From assembly GCA_017513525.1 (NCBI GenBank), contig JAFXFC010000005.1:1-64000 (forward strand): DNA of 64,000 bases. The letters run 5' to 3'. The DNA comes from Clostridia bacterium. GTDB taxonomy: Bacteria > Bacillota > Clostridia > Oscillospirales > Acutalibacteraceae. Shown here piece after piece: positions 51,359 to 60,089 of this stretch (position 1 is its first letter; each line of letters starts with the position of its first letter). Made by a program: the position numbers and the translations under genes. The notes under the pieces are model-generated. The model had not been told where the DNA came from. It worked only from the letters and a program-made list of their open reading frames with translations, and did not search any database.

Positions 51359-53656
51359 TTAAAGCTTATTACGGATTATTTTTCCGCTTGTAGTCTTGGG
51401 AAGAGAGTCTCTGAATTCCACTATTCTCGGATACTTATAAGGAGCCGTATTCTTTTTGACATAGCTCTGAATTTCTTTCTTAAGCTCTTCAGAAGCTTCG
51501 GTTCCCTTAGTAAGAACAATAACAGCTTTTACTACCTGTCCTCTTACTTCATCGGGAGCGGCAGTAACACCGCATTCGAGAACAAAGGGAAGCTCCATGA
51601 TAACATTTTCGATTTCAAAGGGTCCTATACGGTAGCCCGAGGACTTGATAACATCGTCAATTCGTCCCACATACCAATAGAAGCCGTCTTCATCCTTCCA
51701 AGCCATATCGCCTGTATGATACATTCCGTCGTGCCAGACTTCATTTGTTTTATCTTCGTCAAGATAATATCCCGTAAACAGACCGCATGGGACTTTATCT
51801 CCTGTTCTTACAATAATTTCACCGTGTTCACCGACATCACAGGAATTGCCTTCACTGTCAACAATATCAATATCATAAATGGGAACGGGCTTACCCATTG
51901 AGCCTATCTTATGGTTTGCACCTATGAGATTACCTATCATAAGAGTGCTTTCAGACTGACCGAAGCCTTCCATAATACGAAGTCCCGTGAGCTTTTCAAG
52001 CTGCTTGAATACTTCGGGGTTTAATGCTTCACCTGCTATTGTTGCATGCTCAACGGATGAAAGGTCATACTTTGTAAGATCTTCTTTTATAAGCATTCTG
52101 TACATAGTGGGAGGTGCACAGAAGGTAGTAATATGATGTTTACTGAACATGGGAAGAATATCTGCGGCATTAAAACGGTCAAAGTCATAAACAAAGGTTG
52201 CGGCTTCGCACATCCACTGACCGTAAAGCTTGCCCCAGAGAGCCTTTGCCCAGCCTGTATCCGAAATTGTAAGATGAAGTCCGTCGGGGTCAACGCAGTG
52301 CCAGTATTTTGCAGTTACAAAATGACCTAAAGCATATTTATAATTGTGTGCTGCAATTTTGGGATAGCCTGTGGTGCCCGAAGTGAAGAACATAAGCATA
52401 AGATCATCTCCGCAGGGAGAATCGTCTTTTCTTTCAAACTTTTCACTGAAAAGCTCATATTCGCTGTCAAAGCTTCTCCAGCCCTCTTTTTCACCGTTTA
52501 CAATTATCTTTGTTTTAAGAGTGGGAGCCGCTGCCGCTGCCTTGTCTGCTTCATCGGATGTAGTTCCGTCTGCTGTACATATAACGGCACTTATACCCGC
52601 CGCATTGAAGCGGTAAGAAAAATCATGCTCAAGAAGCTGATTTGTTGCGGGAATTGCTATAGCACCGATTTTATGTAAGCCTAAAATTGCAAACCAGAAC
52701 TGATAGTGACGCTTTAAGACAAGAAGAACTCTGTCACCCTTTTTGATACCTAAGGACTTGAAATAGTTTGCACACTGATTTGATGCACGGCTTATATCGC
52801 TGAAAGTGAATCTTCTTTCGGTGTGATCCTCTGAAATATGAAGCATGGCAAGCTTTTCGGGCTTCTTGGCTGCAATTTCATCAACTATATCAAAAGCAAA
52901 ATTGAATTTATCTTCATTCAGGAAATCAACCTTAACGGGAGTGCCGTTTTCATTTTTCTGCACAGATACCCACTTGCGGTATACTCTGTCGGTTTTAGCT
53001 TCACCGAGTCTTTTGGGTGATACTGCAGCTTCCGCCTTCTGTGCGGAGAATTCGGGGATAGGCTCACCCGAGGGATTTAATACTATTGCATAGAAAAGGC
53101 AGTCCTCTTCACCAATAGCCGCCATACCGTGGGGGGATGAGCTATCGTAATAAATGCTGTCACCCTCATGGAGTATTTCGACATGCTCGCCTACCTGAAC
53201 CTTAAGAGTACCTTTAATAACGATATCGCATTCCTGTCCCTCGTGGGTGGTAAGCTCAATATCCTTATTTTCGTCATTCTCTGTTTTTACTGAATGAACA
53301 TAAAGAGGCTCTGCAATACGGTTCTTGAAAGAAGAAGCAAGGTTATAATAGGTCATACCGTGTGCCTGCTCAATTCTCTGTCCTTCGCCCTTTCTTGTTA
53401 CCGTGTAAGAAGCCAGGGTGGGGGATGTACCCTGAATAATATCCGTAACATCGACATTGAATGCCAATGCACAGCGGTAGATAAATGCGAAGTTAAGGTC
53501 ACTCTTGCCCTCTTCACACTGAATATATTCTTCGGTGGTAACACCCGTTTTCTGTGCCATTTCATCAGGTGTAAAGCCGACAATTTCTCTGAGCTCTCTT
53601 ATTCTTCCCGCCATTTCACGGATCTTAAAATCAAGACCTGTAATACTGTTACTCAT
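51359..53656 (-). CDS. XRE-cupin-AMP-dependent acyl-CoA synthetase fusion
   Basis: A 765-residue three-part protein. Residues 12-66 are an XRE-type helix-turn-helix; about 105-205 form a cupin_2 domain with the TTHEGQECDIVIKG and SSPHG pattern; from 250 onward is an ANL-superfamily ligase with TSGTTGYPK, GFGQSES, YHTGDMAWK, GRIDDVIKSSGYRIGP and the C-terminal catalytic Lys in TTSGKI. All adenylation motifs look intact, so it should form an acyl-CoA from a carboxylic acid. The regulator-like N-terminus could sense substrate or DNA. A T-box leader precedes it. Confidence 0.88.
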   Translation of the reverse strand: MSNSITGLDFKIREMAGRIRELREIVGFTPDEMAQKTGVTTEEYIQCEEGKSDLNFAFIYRCALAFNVDVTDIIQGTSPTLASYTVTRKGEGQRIEQAHGMTYYNLASSFKNRIAEPLYVHSVKTENDENKDIELTTHEGQECDIVIKGTLKVQVGEHVEILHEGDSIYYDSSSPHGMAAIGEEDCLFYAIVLNPSGEPIPEFSAQKAEAAVSPKRLGEAKTDRVYRKWVSVQKNENGTPVKVDFLNEDKFNFAFDIVDEIAAKKPEKLAMLHISEDHTERRFTFSDISRASNQCANYFKSLGIKKGDRVLLVLKRHYQFWFAILGLHKIGAIAIPATNQLLEHDFSYRFNAAGISAVICTADGTTSDEADKAAAAAPTLKTKIIVNGEKEGWRSFDSEYELFSEKFERKDDSPCGDDLMLMFFTSGTTGYPKIAAHNYKYALGHFVTAKYWHCVDPDGLHLTISDTGWAKALWGKLYGQWMCEAATFVYDFDRFNAADILPMFSKHHITTFCAPPTMYRMLIKEDLTKYDLSSVEHATIAGEALNPEVFKQLEKLTGLRIMEGFGQSESTLMIGNLIGANHKIGSMGKPVPIYDIDIVDSEGNSCDVGEHGEIIVRTGDKVPCGLFTGYYLDEDKTNEVWHDGMYHTGDMAWKDEDGFYWYVGRIDDVIKSSGYRIGPFEIENVIMELPFVLECGVTAAPDEVRGQVVKAVIVLTKGTEASEELKKEIQSYVKKNTAPYKYPRIVEFRDSLPKTTSGKIIRNKL

Positions 53657-53683
53657 AATTCCTCCTGTTAGGGCAATAAGAAA

Positions 53684-53810
53684 ACGGCATCGCCGTACGC
53701 CTTACGGCGACCGTTTTCGAATAGTCCATCGCCGAGGGAAGTTTACTTCCCGTTCGGCGGGACATAAAATCTTTTTACATTATAGGAAAGAATTTCCTAT
53801 AATGTAAAAA
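53684..53810 (-). promoter_or_regulatory. Chain of palindromes between T-box and the ligase gene
   Basis: Three hairpins follow the T-box terminator: a perfect 18-bp inverted repeat with a 3-base loop (53772-53789 with 53793-53810), a CGCCGAACGGGAAGT-type hairpin (about 53730-53757) and an AACGG/CCGTT hairpin (about 53688-53717). They lie directly ahead of the ribosome site and could control translation or mRNA stability. Confidence 0.6.
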
Positions 53811-54064
53811 AAACGCCCCAAAGAAATTTTCTTTGAGACGAGCCAAAACCCGCGGTACCACTCAAATTGCACTTAATGTGCCACTCAGGCTCTATTCAAG
53901 CCTTATGCTTTTACGCAGCCTTACGGGAGAGTTCTACGGTAAAAATTTACTTTCCTCTCTCCGGCTCAGAAGCTACAGACAATTCCCTTTCACCGACCGC
54001 TTTCACCAACCGCTGCCTCTCTGAAGGTTTCTCTGGAATATCCCTCTTCGTCATAGCCTTTGTT
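53804..54064 (-). ncRNA. T-box leader, probable valine (GUA) specifier
   Basis: The minus strand carries the T-box hallmarks: AGAGAG followed by GGTTGGTG in stem I, the T-box sequence GAGTGGTACCGCGGG (about 53849-53863), and a terminator hairpin CAAAGAAA/TTTCTTTG with a T8 run at 53806-53813. In stem I the specifier should lie five bases before TGAG; there the sequence is GTA, a valine codon. The U of TGGTACC pairs with a discriminator A, consistent with tRNA-Val. Uncharged tRNA would promote read-through into the ligase and amidase genes. Confidence 0.9.
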
Positions 54065-54070
54065 TGTGCC

Positions 54071-54099
54071 ATTCTATCATTAATTTACCGTTATGTCAA
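54071..54099 (-). promoter_or_regulatory. Promoter of the T-box transcript
   Basis: Minus-strand TTGACA (54094-54099), 17-bp spacer, TAGAAT (54071-54076), just upstream of the T-box. Confidence 0.7.
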
Positions 54100-54237
54100 T
54101 GCTTTGATTAATTAAATTAATTGATAAACGAACATTTATGACATTAATCATACTAAAAATTACTTAAATGTATCTGCTTTAAATATTTTAATTATAATAC
54201 ATTTTACTTTATTACATTTTATGAAAGAGAGTTCAGA

Positions 54238-54954
54238 ATGAAAAAGCTCAATAGAATAAAACCAATCCCTATGTTTCATCAGGTAATCTGGTGGTTAGTG
54301 CGTGCATCACTTATAATTTTCGGAGTATGGGGACTTTTACATGACTCCGTCACTCAGTTTTTAATGGGACTATTTGCCATAGCATTTACTCATTTATGGG
54401 ATATGTTCCAGCTTTTCGGCGGAAGATCATTTATTACGAGAGTAACCTATCAGGCACAGACAATGCTCAATTTATTTATCTGCTTCGGTGTTGTTGTAGG
54501 ATATGTGCTCAACACAAAAACGAATTTTCAGTATGTGGATATACTCGAGCATTTCATATCGGGTGTCGTAGCTTCATATTTTGCTTATGATTTCGCAGTA
54601 GCATTCCAGGGGCGCTCCCGCCATTTAAGTCCGGGACTTGCTTCCCTGTTTGCTCTTTGCTTCTCCTGCTTTATACTCGTAGGCTGGGAATTCTATGAAT
54701 TCACAATGGACAGACTTTACGGCTACACTCTTCAGGTGTCCCCCATTCTCGGTGAAGAGGGACTCGTTGACACCATGATAGACATGATACTCGCAGGTGC
54801 GGGCTCCGTTCTCGGCATGTTCTGGGTGTCTTTCTCAAGAAACGGAATTATCGGTAAAAACAGAAAAGAAATAAGAGCATATGTTAAAGCCCGTTCAAAG
54901 AACGACAAGGAAAGAGAGCTCAAGTACCTCGAAGAACACGATTTTTACAAATAA
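54238..54954 (+). CDS. Polytopic membrane protein, YjdF/DUF2238-like
   Basis: A 238-residue membrane protein with about six helices. The motifs ILEHFISG, WEFYEFTMD and DTMIDMILAGAGSVLG match the conserved Asp/His/Glu pattern of the DUF2238/YjdF group, whose function is unknown. A basic-acidic C-terminal tail of about 35 residues is cytoplasmic. It lies alone with AAAGAGAG before the ATG. Confidence 0.6.
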   Translation: MKKLNRIKPIPMFHQVIWWLVRASLIIFGVWGLLHDSVTQFLMGLFAIAFTHLWDMFQLFGGRSFITRVTYQAQTMLNLFICFGVVVGYVLNTKTNFQYVDILEHFISGVVASYFAYDFAVAFQGRSRHLSPGLASLFALCFSCFILVGWEFYEFTMDRLYGYTLQVSPILGEEGLVDTMIDMILAGAGSVLGMFWVSFSRNGIIGKNRKEIRAYVKARSKNDKERELKYLEEHDFYK

Positions 54955-55042
54955 AAACACCGAGGGGACTTTTTTTGAATAATTAAATTAATTAATTAAT
55001 TTCCCATATTAAAAAAATCCATTAATAATCGCAAAAAAAATA

Positions 55043-55071
55043 TTTACAACAGAAAATTTTTGCAGTATATT
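55043..55071 (+). promoter_or_regulatory. Promoter of the amino acid dehydrogenase gene
   Basis: TTTACA (55043-55048), 17-bp spacer, TATATT (55066-55071). Confidence 0.55.
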
Positions 55072-55137
55072 ATTAACTAAATTGAGATATTGCTGTTACG
55101 AAATATTTCAAAAATCCAGATTAAGGAATGATACAAA

Positions 55138-56178
55138 ATGAATGTAATGCAGGAAATTACAAAATACGGTCACGAAAAAATACTTTTCGTCAACAACGAA
55201 AAAGCAGGCCTTAAGGCAATTATCGCTGTTCATAACACAGTAAGAGGTCCCGCTATCGGCGGTTGCCGTCTTCTTCCCTATGCTAATGAAGATGAAGCTC
55301 TTTTCGACGTTCTTCGTCTCTCACGCGGTATGTCACACAAGAATGCTGCTGCAGGTCTTGACTTCGGCGGCGGTAAGTCAGTTATCATTGCTGATCCTTC
55401 TCAGAAGACAGAAGCAATGTTCGAAGCTTTCGGCGAAGCTATGAATGCTCTGGGCGGCTGCTACATCACTGCAGAGGACGTTAACACAGACTGTGACGAC
55501 GCTCTTATCATTGCAAGAAAAACAAAGCACATCTGCGGTCTTCCCCACATTTCAGGCGACCCCTCACCCTTCACTGCTATCGGTGTATATCAGGGTATCA
55601 AGGCTACTGCTAAGGTTGCTTTCGGCTCAGATAATCTCGAAGGCAGAACAATCGCTGTTCAGGGTGTAGGTAAGGTTGGTCTTGACCTTTGTAAGCACTT
55701 AGCAAATGAAGGTGCAAAGCTTTATGTTGCAAACAGAAAGAACAAAAAGAATCTTGAAATCGCTGCTGAAAAGTACGGTGCAACTATCGTTTCCGCTGAT
55801 GAAATTCTTTCTCAGGAATGTGATATCTTTGCTCCCTGTGCTCTCGGCGCAATAGTTAACCCCTCAACTATTCCTAACTTCAACTGCAAGGCTATTGCAG
55901 GTGCAGCAAACAATGTTATCCTTGACCTCGCTTCAGGTGAAGCTCTTAAGGCAAGAGGCATTCTCTATGCTCCTGACTTCATCATCAACGCAGGCGGCGT
56001 TATCAACGCAGCAGGCGAAGCAGCAGGCAACTACAACGAGGAAGAAGTTCTCAAGAAGGTTAACAACATCTACAACACTGTTGAACATATCCTCACAGAA
56101 TCTCAGAGAACAGGCGAACCCGAAGGCGTTATTGCTGAAAGATTTGCTGAAGAATGCATTGACGCAGCAAGAAAATAA
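55138..56178 (+). CDS. Leucine/valine-type amino acid dehydrogenase
   Basis: A 346-residue Glu/Leu/Phe/Val dehydrogenase. The catalytic Lys residues lie in MSHKNAAAGLDFGGGKSV, the substrate-gating Asp in TAEDVNTD, and the NAD fold in QGVGKVGLDLCKHL. Length and sequence fit leucine dehydrogenase/valine dehydrogenase rather than glutamate dehydrogenase. It deaminates branched-chain amino acids to 2-oxo acids reversibly. Codon usage is strongly biased (GGC, GCT, GTT, CTT), suggesting high expression. It lies near the valine-specified T-box operon but is transcribed separately. Confidence 0.9.
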   Translation: MNVMQEITKYGHEKILFVNNEKAGLKAIIAVHNTVRGPAIGGCRLLPYANEDEALFDVLRLSRGMSHKNAAAGLDFGGGKSVIIADPSQKTEAMFEAFGEAMNALGGCYITAEDVNTDCDDALIIARKTKHICGLPHISGDPSPFTAIGVYQGIKATAKVAFGSDNLEGRTIAVQGVGKVGLDLCKHLANEGAKLYVANRKNKKNLEIAAEKYGATIVSADEILSQECDIFAPCALGAIVNPSTIPNFNCKAIAGAANNVILDLASGEALKARGILYAPDFIINAGGVINAAGEAAGNYNEEEVLKKVNNIYNTVEHILTESQRTGEPEGVIAERFAEECIDAARK

Positions 56179-56195
56179 TCATAACATAAAAATTT

Positions 56196-56226
56196 CAGCT
56201 CCCGAAAAAACGGGAGCTGTTTTTTT
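56196..56226 (+). terminator. Terminator after the dehydrogenase gene
   Basis: A perfect 9-bp stem CAGCTCCCG/CGGGAGCTG (56196-56219) followed by seven T residues. Confidence 0.9.
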
Positions 56227-56240
56227 GTTCGCAAAAACTA

Positions 56241-56291
56241 TTGACAAATCAACTCTAATGCGTTAGAATAAAATTGCTCTAACAGATTAGA
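56241..56291 (+). promoter_or_regulatory. BlaI-type promoter with two operators
   Basis: TTGACA (56241-56246), 17-bp spacer, TAGAAT (56264-56269). Two palindromes TCTAANNNNTTAGA at 56254-56267 and 56278-56291, 24 bp apart centre to centre, overlap the -10 box and the start region: the expected autoregulatory sites of the following BlaI-like repressor. Confidence 0.85.
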
Positions 56292-56307
56292 GAAAGGAGT
56301 TTTAGTT

Positions 56308-56676
56308 ATGGATACCCCAAAAGTATTTGAAAGTGAATACCGTTTCTGTCTGATTTTATGGGAACACGAACCTATAAAAAGCAGTGAGCTTGTCAATCTC
56401 TGCAAGGAGCAGCTCGGTTGGAAGCCTACTACTACATACACCGTTATAAAGCGTTTATCTGAAAGAGGAGTACTCAAAAATGAAAACACAATTGTTTCTT
56501 CTTTGATTTCAAAGGATGAAGTTCAGGCATCCGAAATCAATGAAATGGTTGAAAAAACATTTGAAGGTTCTCTGCCTGCATTTATTGCAGCATTTACAAA
56601 GCATCAGAAAATCTCCGAAAAGGAAATCGATGAAGTACAAAAAATGATTGACCGATACAGAAAAGGAGAATTGTAA
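56308..56676 (+). CDS. BlaI/MecI-family repressor
   Basis: A 122-residue winged-helix protein: recognition helix in KPTTTYTVIKRLSERGVL, and a C-terminal dimerisation helix (about 85-120). BlaI proteins repress their operon and are cleaved after signalling by the adjacent BlaR1-type metalloprotease. AAAGGAG precedes the ATG and the stop overlaps the protease ATG (TAATG). No beta-lactamase gene is next to it. Confidence 0.9.
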   Translation: MDTPKVFESEYRFCLILWEHEPIKSSELVNLCKEQLGWKPTTTYTVIKRLSERGVLKNENTIVSSLISKDEVQASEINEMVEKTFEGSLPAFIAAFTKHQKISEKEIDEVQKMIDRYRKGEL

Positions 56677-59252
56677 TGGCAGGTATTTTCTTAAAAATAG
56701 TCAACATGAGCATTTCTGCTTGTTGGATTGTTTTAGCTATTCTTCTTTTAAGAATTGTATTGAAAAAAGCACCTAAATGGATAAACTGTGTACTTTGGGG
56801 ACTTGCAGGATTACGACTTGTTATGCCGTTCTCTTTCGAAAGTATATTCAGCCTTATCCCAAGTGCTGAAACAATTACCAAGATTCCTGATTCTCCGAGA
56901 CCGCATATTGATTCCGGTGTTCCGGTTATAGACAATCAGGTTAATGGTTATCTTCAGGGAAATTACTTTGAAGGAGTTTCAAGACCGATGGGTAACTTCG
57001 TTGATGTTACAACCATATTGGCAATTGCATGGCTTGTTGGCATTGCGGCTCTTTTGATTTATACTCTCATCAGCTTTTTAAGATTAAAAAGTAAAATCGG
57101 AACAGCAGTTTTATTCCGTAATAATATCTATCAAAGTGAAGCGGTTGTATCGCCTTTCGTTCTTGGCGTAATCGAACCTAAAATCTATTTACCTTTTAAC
57201 ATGAAAGTTCAGGATATGGACCACGTTATTGCACATGAGCAGGCACATATCCGCAGAAAAGACCATTTGTGGAAACCACTTGGATTCTTAATTCTTACAC
57301 TCCATTGGTTCAATCCGATGGTTTGGCTCAGTTATGTTCTTCTCTGTCGTGATATTGAGCTTGCCTGTGACGAAAAGGTTGTAAAGGAGCTTAACAATGA
57401 ACAGCGTGCAGACTATTCCGAGGCACTTCTTACCTGCAGCGTTAACAGAAAAATGATTGCCGCCTGTCCCCTTGCTTTCGGTGAGGTAGGCGTAAAAGAC
57501 AGAGTAAAATCCGTGTTGAATTACAAAAAGCCTGCATTTTGGATTATTACAGTTGCTGTTGTTGTGAGTATAGCCACCGCCGTTTGTTTTCTTACTGACC
57601 CTATGAAGAAAAGCGAAATCCGGAGTGGTATATACAGCCTTTCGAAAGAATTGTATTCTGACGGTTCTTCTGATTACATTGAAAACAGGCGGATTGAAAT
57701 AAAAACCGCAGGAGGTATGCACGTTTATCATTTTATAGGAGAGATGCTTTCTACAGGTGCTCGTTATGAGGAAGTTAAGCTCAACAAAGAAATCTTTTCA
57801 AGCCTTTTCGGAGAAAAAACCGATTTATCCGAGAACGAAAATCTTAAGGCATTGCTGAAAAACAACAATAAAGCCTGGCACGATAAAATACCGGATAATA
57901 CAGCGGCTTACCCTTATATGCTTCTGTCACAGAAGGACGGTTCATTATATATGGTTTTTGCTGATTTTGAAAACGGAGAACCGACAAGAATCCGCTATAT
58001 CCGTGAGCTTGATTTTGCAGGTAATGTTGATGAAAAAATGTTTTATTGGACTTATAATCCGATTCTGAGCTTCACGGGACACAGCTTTTATCCCTTTGAA
58101 TTTGACTTAGATTACACCCACGTCATAGCTTCCTGCGAAAACGGTTATATGCAGAATCTTGAAGCGGACGGACAGCCAAAAGACAAGTCACTGCAGTTTA
58201 CAAAGGGTCAGCATGTTTACTGGACTCCAGATGAAGCTATAATTGAAAAGCTTCATCAGAAATCAGAGGTAATATTCAAGGTTTATGACGGTAAAACTGA
58301 GTTATACCAATGCAGTGCAGTTTTTGAATGTATCTCTTCCGATATCGGATCTGCCAATTTTGAAATCAGCCTTACGGTGGATGCTGAACTGACAGTAATT
58401 TTCGACGATTGCATAAAGTTTGTAAGTAAAAACTCAATTTCCCACACGGGCGGTGCAGAGGATGCTACAAACATAATTATCAATAACGAATTTATTGATA
58501 TGGAACAGCTGAAAGCAAAATTCCCGAACTATTTTGGGCTGTCAACCGCTAAAGGCTTGGAAATATATATCTGGCAGATGGCAAAGGAAACCTATTCCTG
58601 CGGACTTCTTCCCGGCACGAACAGAAATTACACTCAAGAAGAAATATGGAATCTGCATACATCATCGGCAACTCTGGATGAAATGAGAGCAATTGTAGCA
58701 AACTATATGGCAAACGGCGAAGTCACGAAAAGTGATATAACCATTCAGGCTATAGTAATACCTCACTCAAGCTATGCCTATAATATTGATGATACATATA
58801 TGAAAAATTTAAGCGAGTTATTCTGGTCTGAAATTCCTATCATGGAAAATACCAAATACGTCCCCATCATAGACACCGCCACATTTGACATTGACGGTGA
58901 CGGCAAGGATGAACAATGTACTCTTAGCTACGGTCCGACTTACGGTTTATTCACTTTTGTTATTTCTGTTTCAGAAAACGGAACATCGGAATATTGCAAC
59001 ACTTATACCGGAACTCACGGCAACCTTTCCTTTGAAAAAACAGATACCGGAATGATACTCCGAAATATACCTTATGCCGATTCAGAACCGATAGATTATT
59101 CATTCAGCATCAAAGACGGACATATTGTTCTTACTGCTGCCGATGAAACTGTTTCATATTGGGGAGAAGAACAGGGTATTCATTCAATAACCCCGACACA
59201 GGAAACAACAAGTGATTTGAGTGATCTCATTTTTGAAAATTTCAACGAATAA
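56676..59252 (+). CDS. BlaR1/M56-family membrane metalloprotease with unusual sensor part
   Basis: An 858-residue protein. The N-terminal 300 residues form the M56 membrane protease: helices near 8-27, 34-50, 108-128, the zinc motif HEQAH (His-Glu-x-x-His) at about 189-193 and the further Glu in DIELACDEKV; one more helix lies near 287-305. The remaining 550 residues are extracytoplasmic and do not resemble the penicillin-binding sensor of classical BlaR1. They include an EF-hand-like DIDGDGKDE loop near 735. It probably senses an unknown envelope signal and inactivates the BlaI-like repressor. Confidence 0.85.
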   Translation: MAGIFLKIVNMSISACWIVLAILLLRIVLKKAPKWINCVLWGLAGLRLVMPFSFESIFSLIPSAETITKIPDSPRPHIDSGVPVIDNQVNGYLQGNYFEGVSRPMGNFVDVTTILAIAWLVGIAALLIYTLISFLRLKSKIGTAVLFRNNIYQSEAVVSPFVLGVIEPKIYLPFNMKVQDMDHVIAHEQAHIRRKDHLWKPLGFLILTLHWFNPMVWLSYVLLCRDIELACDEKVVKELNNEQRADYSEALLTCSVNRKMIAACPLAFGEVGVKDRVKSVLNYKKPAFWIITVAVVVSIATAVCFLTDPMKKSEIRSGIYSLSKELYSDGSSDYIENRRIEIKTAGGMHVYHFIGEMLSTGARYEEVKLNKEIFSSLFGEKTDLSENENLKALLKNNNKAWHDKIPDNTAAYPYMLLSQKDGSLYMVFADFENGEPTRIRYIRELDFAGNVDEKMFYWTYNPILSFTGHSFYPFEFDLDYTHVIASCENGYMQNLEADGQPKDKSLQFTKGQHVYWTPDEAIIEKLHQKSEVIFKVYDGKTELYQCSAVFECISSDIGSANFEISLTVDAELTVIFDDCIKFVSKNSISHTGGAEDATNIIINNEFIDMEQLKAKFPNYFGLSTAKGLEIYIWQMAKETYSCGLLPGTNRNYTQEEIWNLHTSSATLDEMRAIVANYMANGEVTKSDITIQAIVIPHSSYAYNIDDTYMKNLSELFWSEIPIMENTKYVPIIDTATFDIDGDGKDEQCTLSYGPTYGLFTFVISVSENGTSEYCNTYTGTHGNLSFEKTDTGMILRNIPYADSEPIDYSFSIKDGHIVLTAADETVSYWGEEQGIHSITPTQETTSDLSDLIFENFNE

Positions 59253-59265
59253 TAAAACAAAATAA

Positions 59266-59442
59266 TTAAGAAAAGCCAAAGGATACAGACAGGAAGATTT
59301 AGCAGAAGCATTAAATGTATCCGGACAAACAATTATTGCAATTGAAAATGATAAATATAATCCTACACTTGAACTGGCTATGAAAATAGCAAGGCTTTTG
59401 AATACAACCGTTGAGGAATTGTTCTTATTGGAAGATCATTAA
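59266..59442 (+). pseudogene. XRE-family regulator lacking its N-terminus and start
   Basis: A frame of 58 sense codons encodes a typical small XRE helix-turn-helix regulator (LRKAKGYRQEDLAEALNV, SGQTIIAIEND, LEIA-like second helix, ending LFLLEDH). A stop codon immediately precedes the first Leu codon, and there is no ATG, GTG or TTG where the usual 5-10 N-terminal residues should be. It follows the M56 gene by 13 bp. It looks like a 5'-truncated remnant. Confidence 0.7.
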
Positions 59443-59472
59443 GTTTTACAGAAAAAAACAAACAAATAGAGT

Positions 59473-59503
59473 CGGCGTGATGTCTGTGAATGACATCACG
59501 CCG
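59473..59503. terminator. Stem-loop between convergent units
   Basis: A perfect 12-bp stem CGGCGTGATGTC/GACATCACGCCG (59473-59484 with 59492-59503); the T tails on either side are weak. Confidence 0.6.
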
Positions 59504-59510
59504 TATACTT

Positions 59511-60080
59511 TTAATCATAAAATTTAATTTTATCTATATCGTAGCTGTCGGTTTCGACGATGTTTATTACTTCGTCAATGCTGTCTGTTACCTTGAAAAG
59601 CTCTGCAGTCTGTGCTCTTATGAAGCCGTCTTTGATATTTTCGTCAATGATTTCGAGCATTTTATCGAAAAATCCGTCAATATTAAAAATGACTATAGGC
59701 TTTGACTGACGGGCAAGCTGCTTTAATGTGAGAACCTCAAAAAATTCCTCGTAAGTGCCGATACCGCCGGGCGTTATTATAAACGCATCTGAATTATCTT
59801 CCATATATTTTTTTCTGTCACGCATGCTCTCGGGCCATACGAATGAGTCGCACTTATCATAGAGAACATCGCCCGCCTTGAAAAATTCGGGAGCAACACC
59901 TGTTATATGACCGCCGCCTTTTGTAAAACCACGGGCAGCCGCTCCCATAAGACCGTGCTTTCCGCCGCCGAACATAAGAGCATGACCTTTTTTTGCTAAT
60001 TTTTCGCCTAAAATTTCAGTCTTCTCAATATAATTTTTACCTATTTCAGTTCCTGATGAACCGAACACACAAATTATCAT
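59511..60080 (-). CDS. LOG-family protein (cytokinin riboside phosphoribohydrolase-like)
   Basis: A 189-residue Rossmann-like protein with the LOG motifs GGGKHGLMG and PGGIGTYEE and the conserved SMRDRK. LOG proteins release nucleobases from nucleoside 5'-monophosphates. It starts 9 bp after the ComM-like gene. Bacterial physiological substrates are not settled. Confidence 0.9.
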   Translation of the reverse strand: MIICVFGSSGTEIGKNYIEKTEILGEKLAKKGHALMFGGGKHGLMGAAARGFTKGGGHITGVAPEFFKAGDVLYDKCDSFVWPESMRDRKKYMEDNSDAFIITPGGIGTYEEFFEVLTLKQLARQSKPIVIFNIDGFFDKMLEIIDENIKDGFIRAQTAELFKVTDSIDEVINIVETDSYDIDKIKFYD

Positions 60081-60089
60081 AGTTTACCT

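Noticed and set aside
53804..54064. T-box assumed to serve an aminoacyl-tRNA synthetase
   Set aside because: The only genes downstream on the same strand are the ligase fusion and the amidase; no synthetase follows.
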